Positions 1-8,441 of a DNA stretch of 16,479 bases are shown here, piece by piece; positions within the stretch are counted from its first letter, which is position 1, and each line of letters opens with the position of its first letter. Below the pieces are notes generated by a model that saw nothing but the letters and a program-made list of their open reading frames with translations, ran no database searches and had not been told where the DNA came from. This stretch comes from Acanthamoeba lenticulata. Its lineage: Eukaryota > Discosea > Longamoebia > Acanthamoebidae. The position numbers and the translations under genes were made by a program. The DNA lies in NCBI GenBank assembly GCA_002179805.1, contig NAVB01002524.1, positions 1 through 16,479 on the forward strand, given 5' to 3'.

Positions 1-1528
1 ACGGTGGTGATCCACCCGCTCGAGGGCGTGGTCACGCATCGACAGCTGCTGGAGGACATGCGCCCGACGTGCGTCGTCATCTACGACGCCATCGACGTGC
101 GGTTCGTGCGCGAGCTCGAGGCCCACAAGGCGCGACACCCGGGCCGGCCGCTGCGCGTCTACTTTCTGACCTACGCCGACTCGATCGAGGAGCAGCGCTA
201 CCTCTCGGCCCTCCGCAAGGAGAAGGAGGCCTTTGAGCGCCTCATCCACCAGAAAGCCGTTCGTGCCCCTCATCCCACGAGTGCTGACGTGGCCTCCGCT
301 GAGATGTAGCTGTTGCTAATGCTGATGCTGATGTGGACGTCTCTATACTGCAGACGATGACAGTGGTCAAGGGCCAGGACGGAAAGACTGAGTGGCGCGA
401 GGAGGAGCTGGGCCTGGGCGAGGACGAGGCCTACAATGCGCGCAAGGGCCGGCGGATTGTGCCGCGCGAGAAGGGCCGCGTTCTGGTCGACTACCGCGAG
501 TTCCGGAGCACTCTGCCCTCCTTCCTCCACCAGCGCGGATTCGAGGTCGGCCTTGGCTTTCTTACATACGCGCGCAGTCAGACAGCGACGCGGTATGGCT
601 CACCCTGTGGCGGATGCATGAGTGCAGGTGGTGCCGTGCCACTTGGAGGTGGGCGACTACATTCTGACGCCCGATGTGTGCGTCGAGCGGAAGAGCATCC
701 CCGATCTTATCGGCTCCTTCCAGTCTGGGCGCCTGTGCGTCCTGCTTCCATGCTTTGTTCTAGGTTCTTTTTTCATATTTTAACTGATTATTTCACCTTT
801 TTTTTGCGTCACTTGAGGACAGGTTTAACCAAACCGAGGCTATGATGCGACGATTTAAGATCTACGCGCTGCTCATCGAGTTCGACCCCGAGAAGCCCTT
901 CCGTCTGACGGTACACCTTGCGCCCGTTCTCTCCTCTCATCGTCCTCGCTTCTGTGCAGCTCATCCTGTGTATCGTCACACCGGGGACCAGTCCGACTCC
1001 GAGCTGGGGGAGGAGATTCGGGCGACGAGCTTGTCCTCCAAACTGGCCCTCCTCACGCTCCACTTCCCGCGCCTGCGGCTCATGTGGTGCCGCTCCCCGC
1101 ACGTCACCGCCGAGATGTTCGACCTGCTCAAGGTGCGTGTGCGTTGCGTGACCACTGCGTTTTCGCACCAGAGGCTGACTCACCCTCCCCCCCCCCCGCA
1201 TGCAATCGCGCAGCGAGACAACCCGGTGCAGCCGGACCCGGCCACCGTCAATGCGTCGACCGGCGAAGGCGTGGAAGACCAGTCCTCCCTCGCGCCCATG
1301 GTATGTTTCTGCCTTGCAGTGGTCTTCAAAATGTCGGGAACCAACTGGCGCGAGCTGCAGGATGTGTTGCGCCGGCTGCCGGGCGTGACGGAGCAGAACA
1401 TTGCTAACGTGCAGCGCAACGTGACCAACCTGTTTGAACTGGCCCGCATGAGCGTGGCTGAACTCACGCCGCTCCTTGGCTCAGCTGGCGCGCAGGCTCT
1501 CCACCGCTTCTTCCGCCACGAAAGGTGA
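1..1528 (+). CDS. ERCC4: XPF/ERCC4-family DNA repair endonuclease, C-terminal part (5' end outside window)
   Basis: This is the catalytic subunit of the XPF-ERCC1 nuclease, which cuts 5' of lesions in nucleotide excision repair and acts in crosslink repair in the nucleus. The model has exons 1-258, 354-545, 628-734, 823-910, 992-1132, 1214-1300 and about 1361-1528, giving about 346 residues. The first exon is the end of the degenerate helicase domain ([20 protein letters not shown]). The nuclease domain follows, with VDYREFRS in exon 2 and the family signature GDX(n)ERKX3D in exon 3: GDYILTP, then VERKSIPDL, at about residues 159-176 of the fragment. [13 protein letters not shown] is in exon 5. 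A tandem helix-hairpin-helix domain (RRLPGVTEQ, then [12 protein letters not shown]) ends the protein; in the family it binds ERCC1 and DNA. Catalytic residues are intact and spacing matches human XPF nearly residue for residue across four splice junctions. The acceptor of the last intron (1354 or 1360) is uncertain. The true start lies upstream of the window. Confidence 0.95.
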
Positions 1529-1634
1529 AAGGTGAAACGAAACGAAAAACAATTCAAAAGTCCAAAATCTATTGCCGATTGATTGTGTACAAATTGATTG
1601 AATGAGTACAAATGTGTGTACAAATGGAGCGCAA
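1529..1634. other. Convergent 3' intergenic spacer
   Basis: A spacer of 106 bp separates the stop codon of the XPF gene (+) from the stop codon of the lipase gene (-). It is visibly more AT-rich than the flanking exons and must hold both 3' untranslated regions. No canonical AATAAA is present. Confidence 0.6.
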
Positions 1635-2618
1635 TTACAAGAGCAAACGCAGAGGCTGCATGAAGGCGCGACGAAGAGCTCGCCGGGTGCCGACGTAGAC
1701 GTTGGGGACGAAAGAATTGGCGTTGAGAGCCCAAAGGCCGCCCATGTAGCCACCAAGCACGTGAGGCCAGGCTGAGGCAGGCTTCGCCACACGAAGATTG
1801 ACGCCCACATGCTTGAAGCCGAGAAATCCGGGGGCGACCATGGTGACGATGTCGATGTCGTTTTCGGCCACACGCAGTGTGCGTGCGCCAAGGAGGCTGT
1901 CGAAGTAGGTTGCTGCTGTGGTGCTGAGGGCGCGGGGCGAGCCAAACGTAATCATCCGCATCCGCGAGATGAAATCGTTCGCCTGCTTGGAATCAGCCTC
2001 AAGCTGCACCAAATGGACGAACTTGAGGGCAGCCAAAGTCGCGAGGGCACCACCAAGGCTGTGGCCGGTGAGGGTAATATTGAAATCGGCCAGGGCATAG
2101 CCACGTCGGGCAGCCAGCTTACGGAGGTGGGTCTCAACAATGGGCCACGAATCGAGGAAGGCAAGAGCAAATCCACGATGGGCAAACGAATCGGTCGGGA
2201 GGAAGTCGAGTTGCTTGGGCAAGGTATTCAGATCGGTGACCAAGAGGTCGTAGCGATCTTCAGTGCCACGATACGCGAGGGTGACTTGCTTGCCCTTGGC
2301 ACGGATGAAACCAGCCGAGGCAAACGAGTCGAAAGGAATAAAGATCTCTTCATCGTTGGAGCAATCTTCTTCCAGGAGGGCGTGCTCACAGGCAAGAGCA
2401 GCCTCAGCAGCGAAGGAAAGAGTCTCCTCATGGGAGAAGGTGGCCACGTCCTCGAACTCGGGAGCAGCCACAAAGATGAAGGAGGCAGCCAAATCTTCGA
2501 CAGAAGTGGTCAAGCGAAGAGAAGAGGTAACCGTTGAAAGGGTCTCAGGAAGGGTCGAAGGTGTTGTGGTAGTCGAGAAGCCGAAAAGGTGGTTTGCGAG
2601 GGTCTTGAAGAAGTTCAT
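1635..2618 (-). CDS. Class 3 (fungal-type) lipase, alpha/beta hydrolase, intronless
   Basis: A predicted triacylglycerol lipase or esterase of 327 residues encoded in one exon. The nucleophile elbow GHSLGGALA is at residues 185-193, making Ser187 the catalytic serine. Upstream, LAYRGTED (about 114-121) matches the oxyanion-hole strand of the Lipase_3 family, and VHRGF-like HRGFALAFLDSW (147-158) and FGSPRA (225-230) are further family hallmarks. The acid is probably Asp256 in DIDIV. The best candidate histidine is His286 in WPHVLGGYMGGL, with His270 (KHVG) as the conserved structural histidine. The length suits the family. The N-terminus is Thr/Ser-rich with no convincing signal peptide, so localisation is unclear. 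Natural substrate is unknown. The complete catalytic set and the lack of frameshifts argue for a working enzyme. It converges on XPF, and its start faces the 3' end of the CBS gene. Confidence 0.92.
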   Translation of the reverse strand: MNFFKTLANHLFGFSTTTTPSTLPETLSTVTSSLRLTTSVEDLAASFIFVAAPEFEDVATFSHEETLSFAAEAALACEHALLEEDCSNDEEIFIPFDSFASAGFIRAKGKQVTLAYRGTEDRYDLLVTDLNTLPKQLDFLPTDSFAHRGFALAFLDSWPIVETHLRKLAARRGYALADFNITLTGHSLGGALATLAALKFVHLVQLEADSKQANDFISRMRMITFGSPRALSTTAATYFDSLLGARTLRVAENDIDIVTMVAPGFLGFKHVGVNLRVAKPASAWPHVLGGYMGGLWALNANSFVPNVYVGTRRALRRAFMQPLRLLL

Positions 2619-2954
2619 GGTGGTGTTGTCGTAGGTGTCTGGAGTCTTGTGGTCTGTAACGGTTGTAGGTTGTAATGAGAATGACTGCTCACAAGCTTAT
2701 GAGAAAGGCCTGCTAAGACAGCAGGAAAAATTGGAGATTCTTGAAGACAAGTGATTGGTACAGCGCGTGTTTCAAAGGAGTTACGGTGGAGCGTCGACAA
2801 GGCATGCAACGTCATCTGCAGCGACAAATTTCTAAAATGTGCGCGTTCTTTCTTCCCAACGGCTTCCGCTGGTTCCTCTTCCTCTTGTAAAGTCTTCCAC
2901 CCTGCTACAAGAACAGACGCTTCTTGAAGAGTGGGCACCCATTGCATCACCAAT
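2619..2954. other. Intergenic region upstream of the lipase gene
   Basis: This 336 bp spacer lies between the lipase start codon and the stop codon of the CBS gene, both on the minus strand. It should contain the lipase promoter and the CBS gene 3' untranslated region. A 159-residue reading frame covers much of it (2615-3094, minus) but shows no family features and overlaps the real CBS exon in another frame. No clear TATA box, repeat or RNA gene was seen. Confidence 0.5.
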
Positions 2955-4465
2955 TTATTGGGGAGGCTGAAGCGATTGGCTGCTGCGCTCGTTGGCCGCC
3001 CCGACGCTCTCCAGCTCAGCCGGGTGTTGTGCAGGTGTCTTGAAGTCGTAGGGCGAGAACTTGCACAGAAGGTCGGACAGGGAGATAAGCCCAACCGGTC
3101 GTCCAGCGTCGTCGGTCACCCACACCCTGTGGACTCTATGCGCCACCACACTTCCTGCGCCGCTCACATACGTCCATCAATAGAGGTCTCTTCCTTCTCA
3201 CGCTACTTGTGTCGCAGCGTACTTAGAACGTCGGCCAGCGTGGCGTCGGGCGCACATGTGATCGGGTACAACCTGTGGCTCAACTGCTCCCCGTACATGG
3301 CTGGGACATGCGCACGTCAACAACAAGGAGCACAACTTCAGTTGTTTGCGCAACGTGCAGGAACGCTTGGGTGAGAGCGGGTACACACCAGTGAGGAAGT
3401 CCCGGACAGGCAGGAGAAGCAGCCTCAACCGATCTGGCGCCATTCCACGAAGGTCTGATGCTGACAGATTGAAGACCAGCCGGCCCGTGGACTGCTCGCA
3501 TATGCCTGTGCGTGAGGGCTCAACTCGTAAGCGTCATACGGATACGAGCTGTGGGACTGCTCAATCATCGGTACCGATGCAGTTCAAGTCGCGCTGGGTC
3601 ATGCGCCGAAAGGCCTGGAGAACCGTGAGGCTGCCATCGTCCGCCAGACAGAGAAGGTCCGCTGAGCCTTGCACGAGTCCTGCCTCAACCACTGAACGAC
3701 TCAGCAGGGCAGAGTCGAGCTGGGCTTGATGCTCCGTCAGGAATCGCACAACGTCTGTCTGCGTCAACAGGCGGTAGTTCTCTGGGCCCGAGCCGCCGCC
3801 GGACAAGCGCACCAACGCGCTGCGAGCACCGCCAGAGTCACGTTTTGCCCATGGAGAAGGGTTCGAGAAGGCGGGGGGAGTACCGGTGATAGCCCTTGGA
3901 GAAGGGTTCAAGCACATCGTAGACCGAGTCATTGGCGTCAAAGACGCAGAAGTTTCGCGTTTCGGCTGCCCAACCACCCCAGCCCCAGTCAGGAAGGCCC
4001 GTGAGCCAAAGAGGAAGCAACATGTTGCACCTGAGATGAGGACGTCAGCGATGGGGCGGTCGGCAAACTGGAGTCGTGGAACGAGCTCGAGTTCAGTCGA
4101 AGGTGACTTTGCTTCATCAATCTTGGATGAAGCCAGGTCGACGCTGCCCCACACGATGAAGAGCGCAATGTCCGCCACATTGGCGATGCCCACGAACTCG
4201 TTGGACTGGTGCATAAGGATGAGAAAGCAGGAGTCGTTGTCGAAGAAGCAAGGAAGGGAAGTACCTGCTTGTCAAAGACAGGAACCGAGAGGATGTTGTG
4301 GTGACGCAGCTCTTCGCATACTTGTGCGATGGGGGTGGAGGGTTGAACACAAACGAGGGCCAACTTGTCCTGCACGAGCTGGCCTACCTTCGCTTCCTGC
4401 AAAAACCTTCGTTGGGCTTCCATCTTGTGCACGATTGCTTTCTTCTCTGGCGGCAGTGTTATCAT
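2955..4465 (-). CDS. Four-CBS-domain protein (AMPK-gamma/SNF4-like or plant/fungal CBS-pair family)
   Basis: Seven exons read from high to low coordinate: 4465-4265, 4205-4031, 3965-3884, 3819-3575, 3505-3389, 3300-3207 and 3135-2955. Together they give exactly 364 codons plus stop. Four CBS modules are visible. CBS1 (about 27-95) contains NILSVPVFDK then FVGIANVADIALFI. CBS2 (about 115-180) contains DSVYDVLEPF and ends YRLLTQTDVVRFL. CBS3 (about 185-258) ends GRLVFNLSASDLRG. CBS4 (about 273-336) contains YPITCAPDATLADVLSTLR and HRVWVTDDAGRPVGLISLSD. In the family, CBS pairs bind adenine nucleotides and regulate partner proteins; four in about 330-360 residues is the layout of the AMPK gamma subunit, and also of plant and fungal proteins of the SDS23/PV42 type. 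Which of these it is cannot be settled by eye. The start chosen is the first ATG in frame after an upstream stop. The C-terminal 28 residues are polar and probably disordered. Confidence 0.9.
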
Positions 4466-4466
4466 C

Positions 4467-4535
4467 TCACAACGAACCAACTCGTCGGCCTGTTGTCGAG
4501 TTCTCGAAGAACTTTAACCACGGAATGTGAAGCAT
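4467..4535 (-). other. Possible upstream ORF (22 codons) before the CBS gene
   Basis: On the minus strand an ATG at 4535 opens a 22-residue frame beginning MLHIPWLKFF. It terminates with TGA one base before the proposed start ATG of the CBS protein at 4465. If it is part of the mRNA leader it could regulate translation by reinitiation. No splice donor was found that would fuse it to the main frame. It may be meaningless if transcription starts downstream of 4535. Confidence 0.3.
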
Positions 4536-4748
4536 GAGCCCACGATGTGTTGAATTCCTAGTTCGCAGGGAGCCAGTCTATTTGAACGTGGGCCGGAGCT
4601 GATTGGAACTACAGTTTATGTCTGGTAAAGTACAGAGGAGGCTATGGACAAGTTGTTGTTGGTTTTAAGATACAAGAAGGCATTTGGTGCTGCGATGCGT
4701 GTCTGCTATCGGAACGGCGCAGGCCTGGCCGACTGGGTGGGTCACGTT

Positions 4749-5054
4749 TTAACGGTCGGCCGTCAAAACGTCCGGGTGCGCGGCGAAGAGTGCCTCCAGG
4801 GCCTCAACCTGGGCGCTATCACGGCGCTGCTTGATGCCACGCTCGGCGAAGAGCGCGCGGGGCGACCGGACGTAGGAGGTCTTGGCGCCGGTGGCGAACG
4901 GGAGCTCGTCGGCAGTGTGCTCGGATGAAAGCTTCTGCTCCCACTTGTTGAGCGCTTTTTCGAGGCACTTGGCCGCTTTAGTGGGATCCTCGGCGGGCTG
5001 CTGCTCGACCTTGGAGTAGGAGTTGTTGCTGTTGCGGAGCGAAGGAAGCCTCAT
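4749..5054 (-). CDS. Small hypothetical protein, 101 residues
   Basis: A single-exon frame with a clean ATG and a TAA stop. I do not recognise the family. The sequence is hydrophilic and looks mostly helical: residues 20-46 (AEDPTKAAKCLEKALNKWEQ onward) could form an amphipathic helix rich in Lys, Glu and Ala. A middle segment, TGAKTSYVRSPRALFAERG, is followed by a second helix-like stretch, SAQVEALEALFAAHPDVL. There is no signal peptide or membrane segment. Support for its being real: high third-position GC like the neighbouring genes, sensible amino-acid composition, and a TATA-like element about 125 bp upstream of the start. It is tandem with the CBS gene (283 bp spacer) and with the WD-like gene. 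It could be one exon of a larger spliced gene, though I see no partner exon. Confidence 0.6.
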   Translation of the reverse strand: MRLPSLRNSNNSYSKVEQQPAEDPTKAAKCLEKALNKWEQKLSSEHTADELPFATGAKTSYVRSPRALFAERGIKQRRDSAQVEALEALFAAHPDVLTADR

Positions 5055-5924
5055 TGTGTAAGTGTAGTAGAAGTGTTGAGAGAGTGTTGTGGAGTGAGAG
5101 GGTCCTTGGCGAGCGCTGCTCTTGTTGGTTGTTGTGAGTGTGCTGAGTGTACTGAAGAGCAGACGCAGCGCGAGGGCCTTTTAAGCCGGGCCAGTCACAG
5201 TATCCACCCGGAGTAGTGAGATGTTGCTCCCTCTCCCCAGGTGGAGCTCTTCTCAGCGAGTCTCCTGGCTCACGCCGAGCGGTCCAGTTACGGCCAATGC
5301 CTGCGCCGGGGCTCAGTGTGGGCTATTTGTGGTGGCCATTTTTGTGTTGTTCTCCGTCCAGCACAAAGCAACAAGCCAGGAGGCTGAACTTAGCGTAGGC
5401 ATTCCACGCTGGAAGTGCGTTATGCAGGTTGCATTCCTCAAATTTCCGACTAATCGGAGCCAACGCCGGCTATTGGATGATATGATTAAAGAATTGCATT
5501 GGATGTAATGTGATAAAAGAAAGTTCATGTCATAAAGCAATTGCCCTGGTAATGTCCGCGGTTGACGTTGCCTTGCAGACCGCTCTTAACGGTCCCCTAC
5601 AAACTGGCGCGAAAGAGTTCGAGCCGCCTGTCTGGTGCATTCCAGAGGCACCGCCTTGTGGCGGTTTCCCCAGCGAGGTTGCCTTCAACTGCTTGGGGGT
5701 GGGAGCCTCCACAACGTGAGCCAAAAAAAGGCTTCGCACGGGACGCCTCTCAGGAGAAGATCTCCGCAGCAACTCATTGTAAAGGTGAACCGGTTGTCGA
5801 CAACACGCATGCACGGATTGGACAACATTTATCCCAGGCAACTGCAGGCTTCGCCACAACTACCAATTCATTTACAGTAAACGTACATCCTCGTCGCTTT
5901 GAGAGGAGCGGGAGGGGGGAGTGG
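5055..5924. other. Intergenic region, no convincing gene
   Basis: An 870 bp interval between the start of the 101-residue gene and the stop of the WD-like gene, both on the minus strand. Reading frames here (for example 5221-5508 plus, 95 residues, and 5530-5859 minus, 109 residues) have patchy composition and no recognisable motifs. Composition is mixed, with AT-rich segments around 5450-5540. A 6-bp stem with a 4-base loop (accgcc-ttgt-ggcggt) sits at 5650-5665. The left end should hold the small gene's promoter, the right end the WD-like gene's 3' untranslated region. Confidence 0.5.
5177..5186 (-). promoter_or_regulatory. Possible TATA-like element for the 101-residue gene
   Basis: On the minus strand this reads GCTTAAAAGG, about 125 bp upstream of the ATG at 5054. 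It stands out in GC-rich surroundings and resembles a TATA box of the TTAAAAGG type. The distance implies a leader of roughly 90-100 nt. There is no other evidence for it. Confidence 0.3.
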
Positions 5925-8104
5925 TCAGTCGTCCGCGGGAGCGGCCAGGTCAGGTCGGTTGGTCCACACATGGAGGAGGCCGGCCTTGGTGCCCGTGTAG
6001 AGCTCGTTACGAGCATCGCAGAAGTGGAGCGCGGTCACGTTGTCCATCGCCCGCGCTCGCGTCCGCTCATCGCGCGTGTCGTCTCCCCCGCCGAGCTTGG
6101 CCACGCAGCGCCCGCTTACCACGTCCGACACGTTGATCGTTCCTACAGGCACGTCCAAGAAGAAGAGGAGGAGGAAGAGGAAGAAGTCAACATCAACATC
6201 TTCATGAAGAAAAGGAGTCGTCCGCGTACCCTCGTCAAAGAAGCCCCCGCTTGCACAGAGCGAGATGATGAGGTCCTGGCGCGGTGTCACGTGAATGACG
6301 TTCGTGCCCCAGAGTAGGTGGTCCTCCAGTCTTGATCACGCACGACAGGACGTCGCGTTCAGTCAGCGAAACAGCCAACAACAACAAGAAATACGACTAA
6401 CAAGGCTCTCTTCAAGGCAATGCAACATCAACGCACTTGCTGACGAGGCGGCCGTGGAGATCCCACACGGAGACGAGGCCATGACGTATGGTGAGGAATA
6501 GGCGCCGCTCGTGGAGGAAGATGAACCCGGCAGGCTTGTCCAACTGAGTCGAGGCCTCGGCTGCTGCTTCTGTCACCTCCCCAGTGTGGGACTGCAATGC
6601 AGGGCATAAATAGTATGAAATAAACTTTTAAAATGGTACATGATTAGAAAGGGAAGACCTACGTCAAAGATGTAGAGCGGAGTGCCCTCCTGCTTGATGA
6701 AGATCTTATGGAGGAACAGCTCTGCGAACTCGATTGGCCGCCCCTCTTGCAGGCGATGCCGATATCGGCTCCGCTCCTGTTGTTGTTGTTGGTGTTGTTG
6801 TAAGTGGAATGCAGGAATCCAGGTGGTGGATAAACTGGCGGGAGCCAGACCTGACCCGAGTCGGCGCACAGCACACGTAAGGTGATGTCCCTCGCAGTGG
6901 GCTCCGAGATCAACAGCATCAGCCCTGCCCTGTCGTCATCGAGAGTTCTTCCAATTAGAATTCGCCATTGTTAAGAGAAGGGGAAGGAAGACGCACGAGC
7001 TCTTGATCTCGGAAATGCCAGTGCCGTTCATGGTATAGAGGAGTTCGTAGTTCCTCAGCTCCCAGACTTTGTACGTCCTGGTAGTAATGAAAATTAAGTA
7101 GAGATGAGCTGCTCCCTCTGTAAGACTCGATTGTGTCACCGGTTCGTACCGTGTCGTCGCCGAAAAGGTGATCACGTGATCTGGTGCAGTGACCGACAGA
7201 ATGAAATCCTGATTGGGTACATGCATGGTGCAGAGAGAGCGTCTGTCTTTCAACACGTACCATTGATTTCATCAAACTCGATGAAGCCGGGCCAGCTCAG
7301 CGCCTCTTCTGCAAACAGTTCTGTTTTATGTTGAATTAGTGGTGTTGCGTGCAGCTTCAAAGCGGTGCTCGTACCGAGCCACTCGGACAAGCGGTTGCGT
7401 TGAATGTAACTGCACGTGTGGAAGGGTTGCCCGTGAGTAGAGATCAAGAAAGTGGGCCACTGCATTGCTGAAGAACAACATGAGATGAGGCCACGTACGG
7501 AATGGGTAAAGAGCGGCAGCGGAGGGAGCTGTAGCCGTCGTCCTGGTATACTGGTGGGTGCAGGTGAGGAAGAAGAGGTAAGCTCCACACGCCTGCCCGC
7601 ACGGGGGAGATGGTACCTGACACTAAGACGAGGCTATTGTTCAGACAGTTGAAGAATATGGATCGGATGACCTCGTCCGGCGAAGAGTTCAGTCGGTAAT
7701 ATGAAGAAGCTGTGAAAGTCGAAGAAGGGGATCCTTATCAACAACTTCAAGAAACAAATCGAGGGCGCCTGAGAGGGGAGGCAGTTACCAGGATGGTGAC
7801 TGTAGGCGAAGCAGGCACCAGCCTTATTGAGCACGAATATGAATTGAGGGGAAGCCAAAATCTCAACAACCTTCAAGGAGGTCTCACGTTCTGGTGGCTC
7901 GAGATCGTGGGCAGCAACCCTTGCACCATTGACGATGATTTCTCGAACTAGGCCGAACCCAGCAAATCGCTCGCGCCTGAAATCGGCCTTGAATGAAGGA
8001 GTGAGCTGTCTTGAGTCTAGCCGCCTGCAGAGATTGCGCTGAGGCTTCCCGTCGCCGAGAAGCTGCTTGGGTCGTTTCCTCTTCCCTGTTACGCGCTTCT
8101 TCAT
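5925..8104 (-). CDS. Conserved WD40/beta-propeller-like protein of unknown function, 12 exons
   Basis: Exons from high to low coordinate: 8104-7789, 7709-7617, 7550-7499, 7409-7375, 7320-7261, 7180-7150, 7077-6997, 6929-6851, 6776-6663, 6591-6437, 6330-6230 and 6142-5925. They sum to 444 codons plus stop with every phase matching. From memory it aligns almost end to end with an uncharacterised plant WD40-like family: shared stretches include DEVIRSIFFN, VYQDDGYSSLRCRS, WPGFIEFDEIN, TYKVWELRNYELLYTM (about 197-212), AGFIFLHERRLFLTIR, GLVSVWDLHGRLVSK (about 325-339), LEDHLLW, QDLIISLC and GTINVSDVVSGRC. The C-terminus ends with a typical WD strand, GLLHVWTN. The propeller repeats are divergent. 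The N-terminus (MKKRVTGKRKRPK) is strongly basic and could be a nuclear or nucleolar signal. It is divergent from TERT, with 296 bp between the start codons. The biochemical role is unknown; a scaffold role is only a guess from the fold. Confidence 0.9.
6157..6186 (+). repeat. Purine tract (GAA/GAG repeats) inside an intron
   Basis: A run of AAG/GAG triplets within the intron 6143-6229 of the minus-strand WD-like gene. On the transcribed strand it reads as a long CTT/CTC pyrimidine tract just upstream of the acceptor at 6143-6144, so it probably serves as the polypyrimidine tract. Confidence 0.7.
6778..6800 (+). repeat. TTG triplet repeat at a splice acceptor
   Basis: Imperfect (TTG)n microsatellite in the intron 6777-6850 of the WD-like gene. 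In the sense of that gene it reads as CAA/ACA repeats running straight into the AACAG acceptor. Length variation here could shift the acceptor used, because several nearby CAG or CAA triplets are in frame. Confidence 0.65.
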
Positions 8105-8400
8105 CTTGCCTGCCTACCTGCAACTGGAGTCAGCCGTTTGTGCATTTGATCCATGTGGCCAGAGCAGATTGAATCACGTGGCAATCTCACCTCCCGTTCA
8201 GAAGAAAACACCACAGAGAAAGGACGCAAGAAACCCTACCGGTAGCCGTTATGTTGTCGTCTTGTTGCTTGTTTGCTGCTCACGCTCTGCACAACCTCTA
8301 ACGGTCGCTTCAGCAGTTTGAAAAAACAAAAGAAACAATTTTCTCTCCATGTGCTTTTATTTGTTGGTACATAAAAAGTTGGACAGTCCTATGGTGGGTA
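8105..8400. promoter_or_regulatory. Divergent promoter region between the WD-like gene and TERT
   Basis: Only 296 bp separate the start codon of the WD-like gene (minus, 8104) from the proposed TERT start (plus, 8401), so both promoters must sit or overlap here. A TATA-like ATAAAAAG is at 8371-8378, close to the TERT start. No other element was recognised. A closely spaced ATG at 8391 precedes the chosen TERT ATG. Confidence 0.5.
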
Positions 8401-8441
8401 ATGGAGCGGAAGAGAAAGAGGGGCGCTGCTGTGCTCGATGA
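8391..8441 (+). other. Overlapping upstream ORF at the TERT start
   Basis: An ATG at 8391 opens a 16-codon frame that overlaps the proposed TERT ATG at 8401 in a different frame and stops at 8439-8441. It is either a short upstream ORF that would lower TERT translation or the real first exon: a donor at 8431 (GTGCTC) joined to an acceptor at 8676 would put this frame in phase with the TEN domain. Confidence 0.35.

Noticed and set aside
1189..1198. Poly-C run
   Set aside because: It lies within an XPF intron as part of the pyrimidine tract before the acceptor at 1213.
1809..2537. A 242-residue plus-strand frame
   Set aside because: It is antisense to the lipase, whose catalytic motifs are clear. 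The plus-strand product has no family features.
3561..4214. A continuous 217-residue minus-strand frame through three CBS-gene exons
   Set aside because: It keeps two introns unspliced. The middle part loses CBS similarity, and splicing restores the expected module in the other frame.
5221..5508. A 95-residue plus-strand frame
   Set aside because: Mixed composition, no motif, no similarity that I recognise, and AT-rich codons unlike the neighbouring genes.
5650..5665. Short perfect inverted repeat in the intergenic region
   Set aside because: A 6-bp stem with a 4-base loop is expected by chance in a sequence of this length. No T-tract or RNA gene features accompany it.
5562..6317. A 251-residue plus-strand frame over the WD-like gene 3' end
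   Set aside because: It overlaps two homology-supported exons of the minus-strand gene, and its glutamate run comes from the intronic purine tract.
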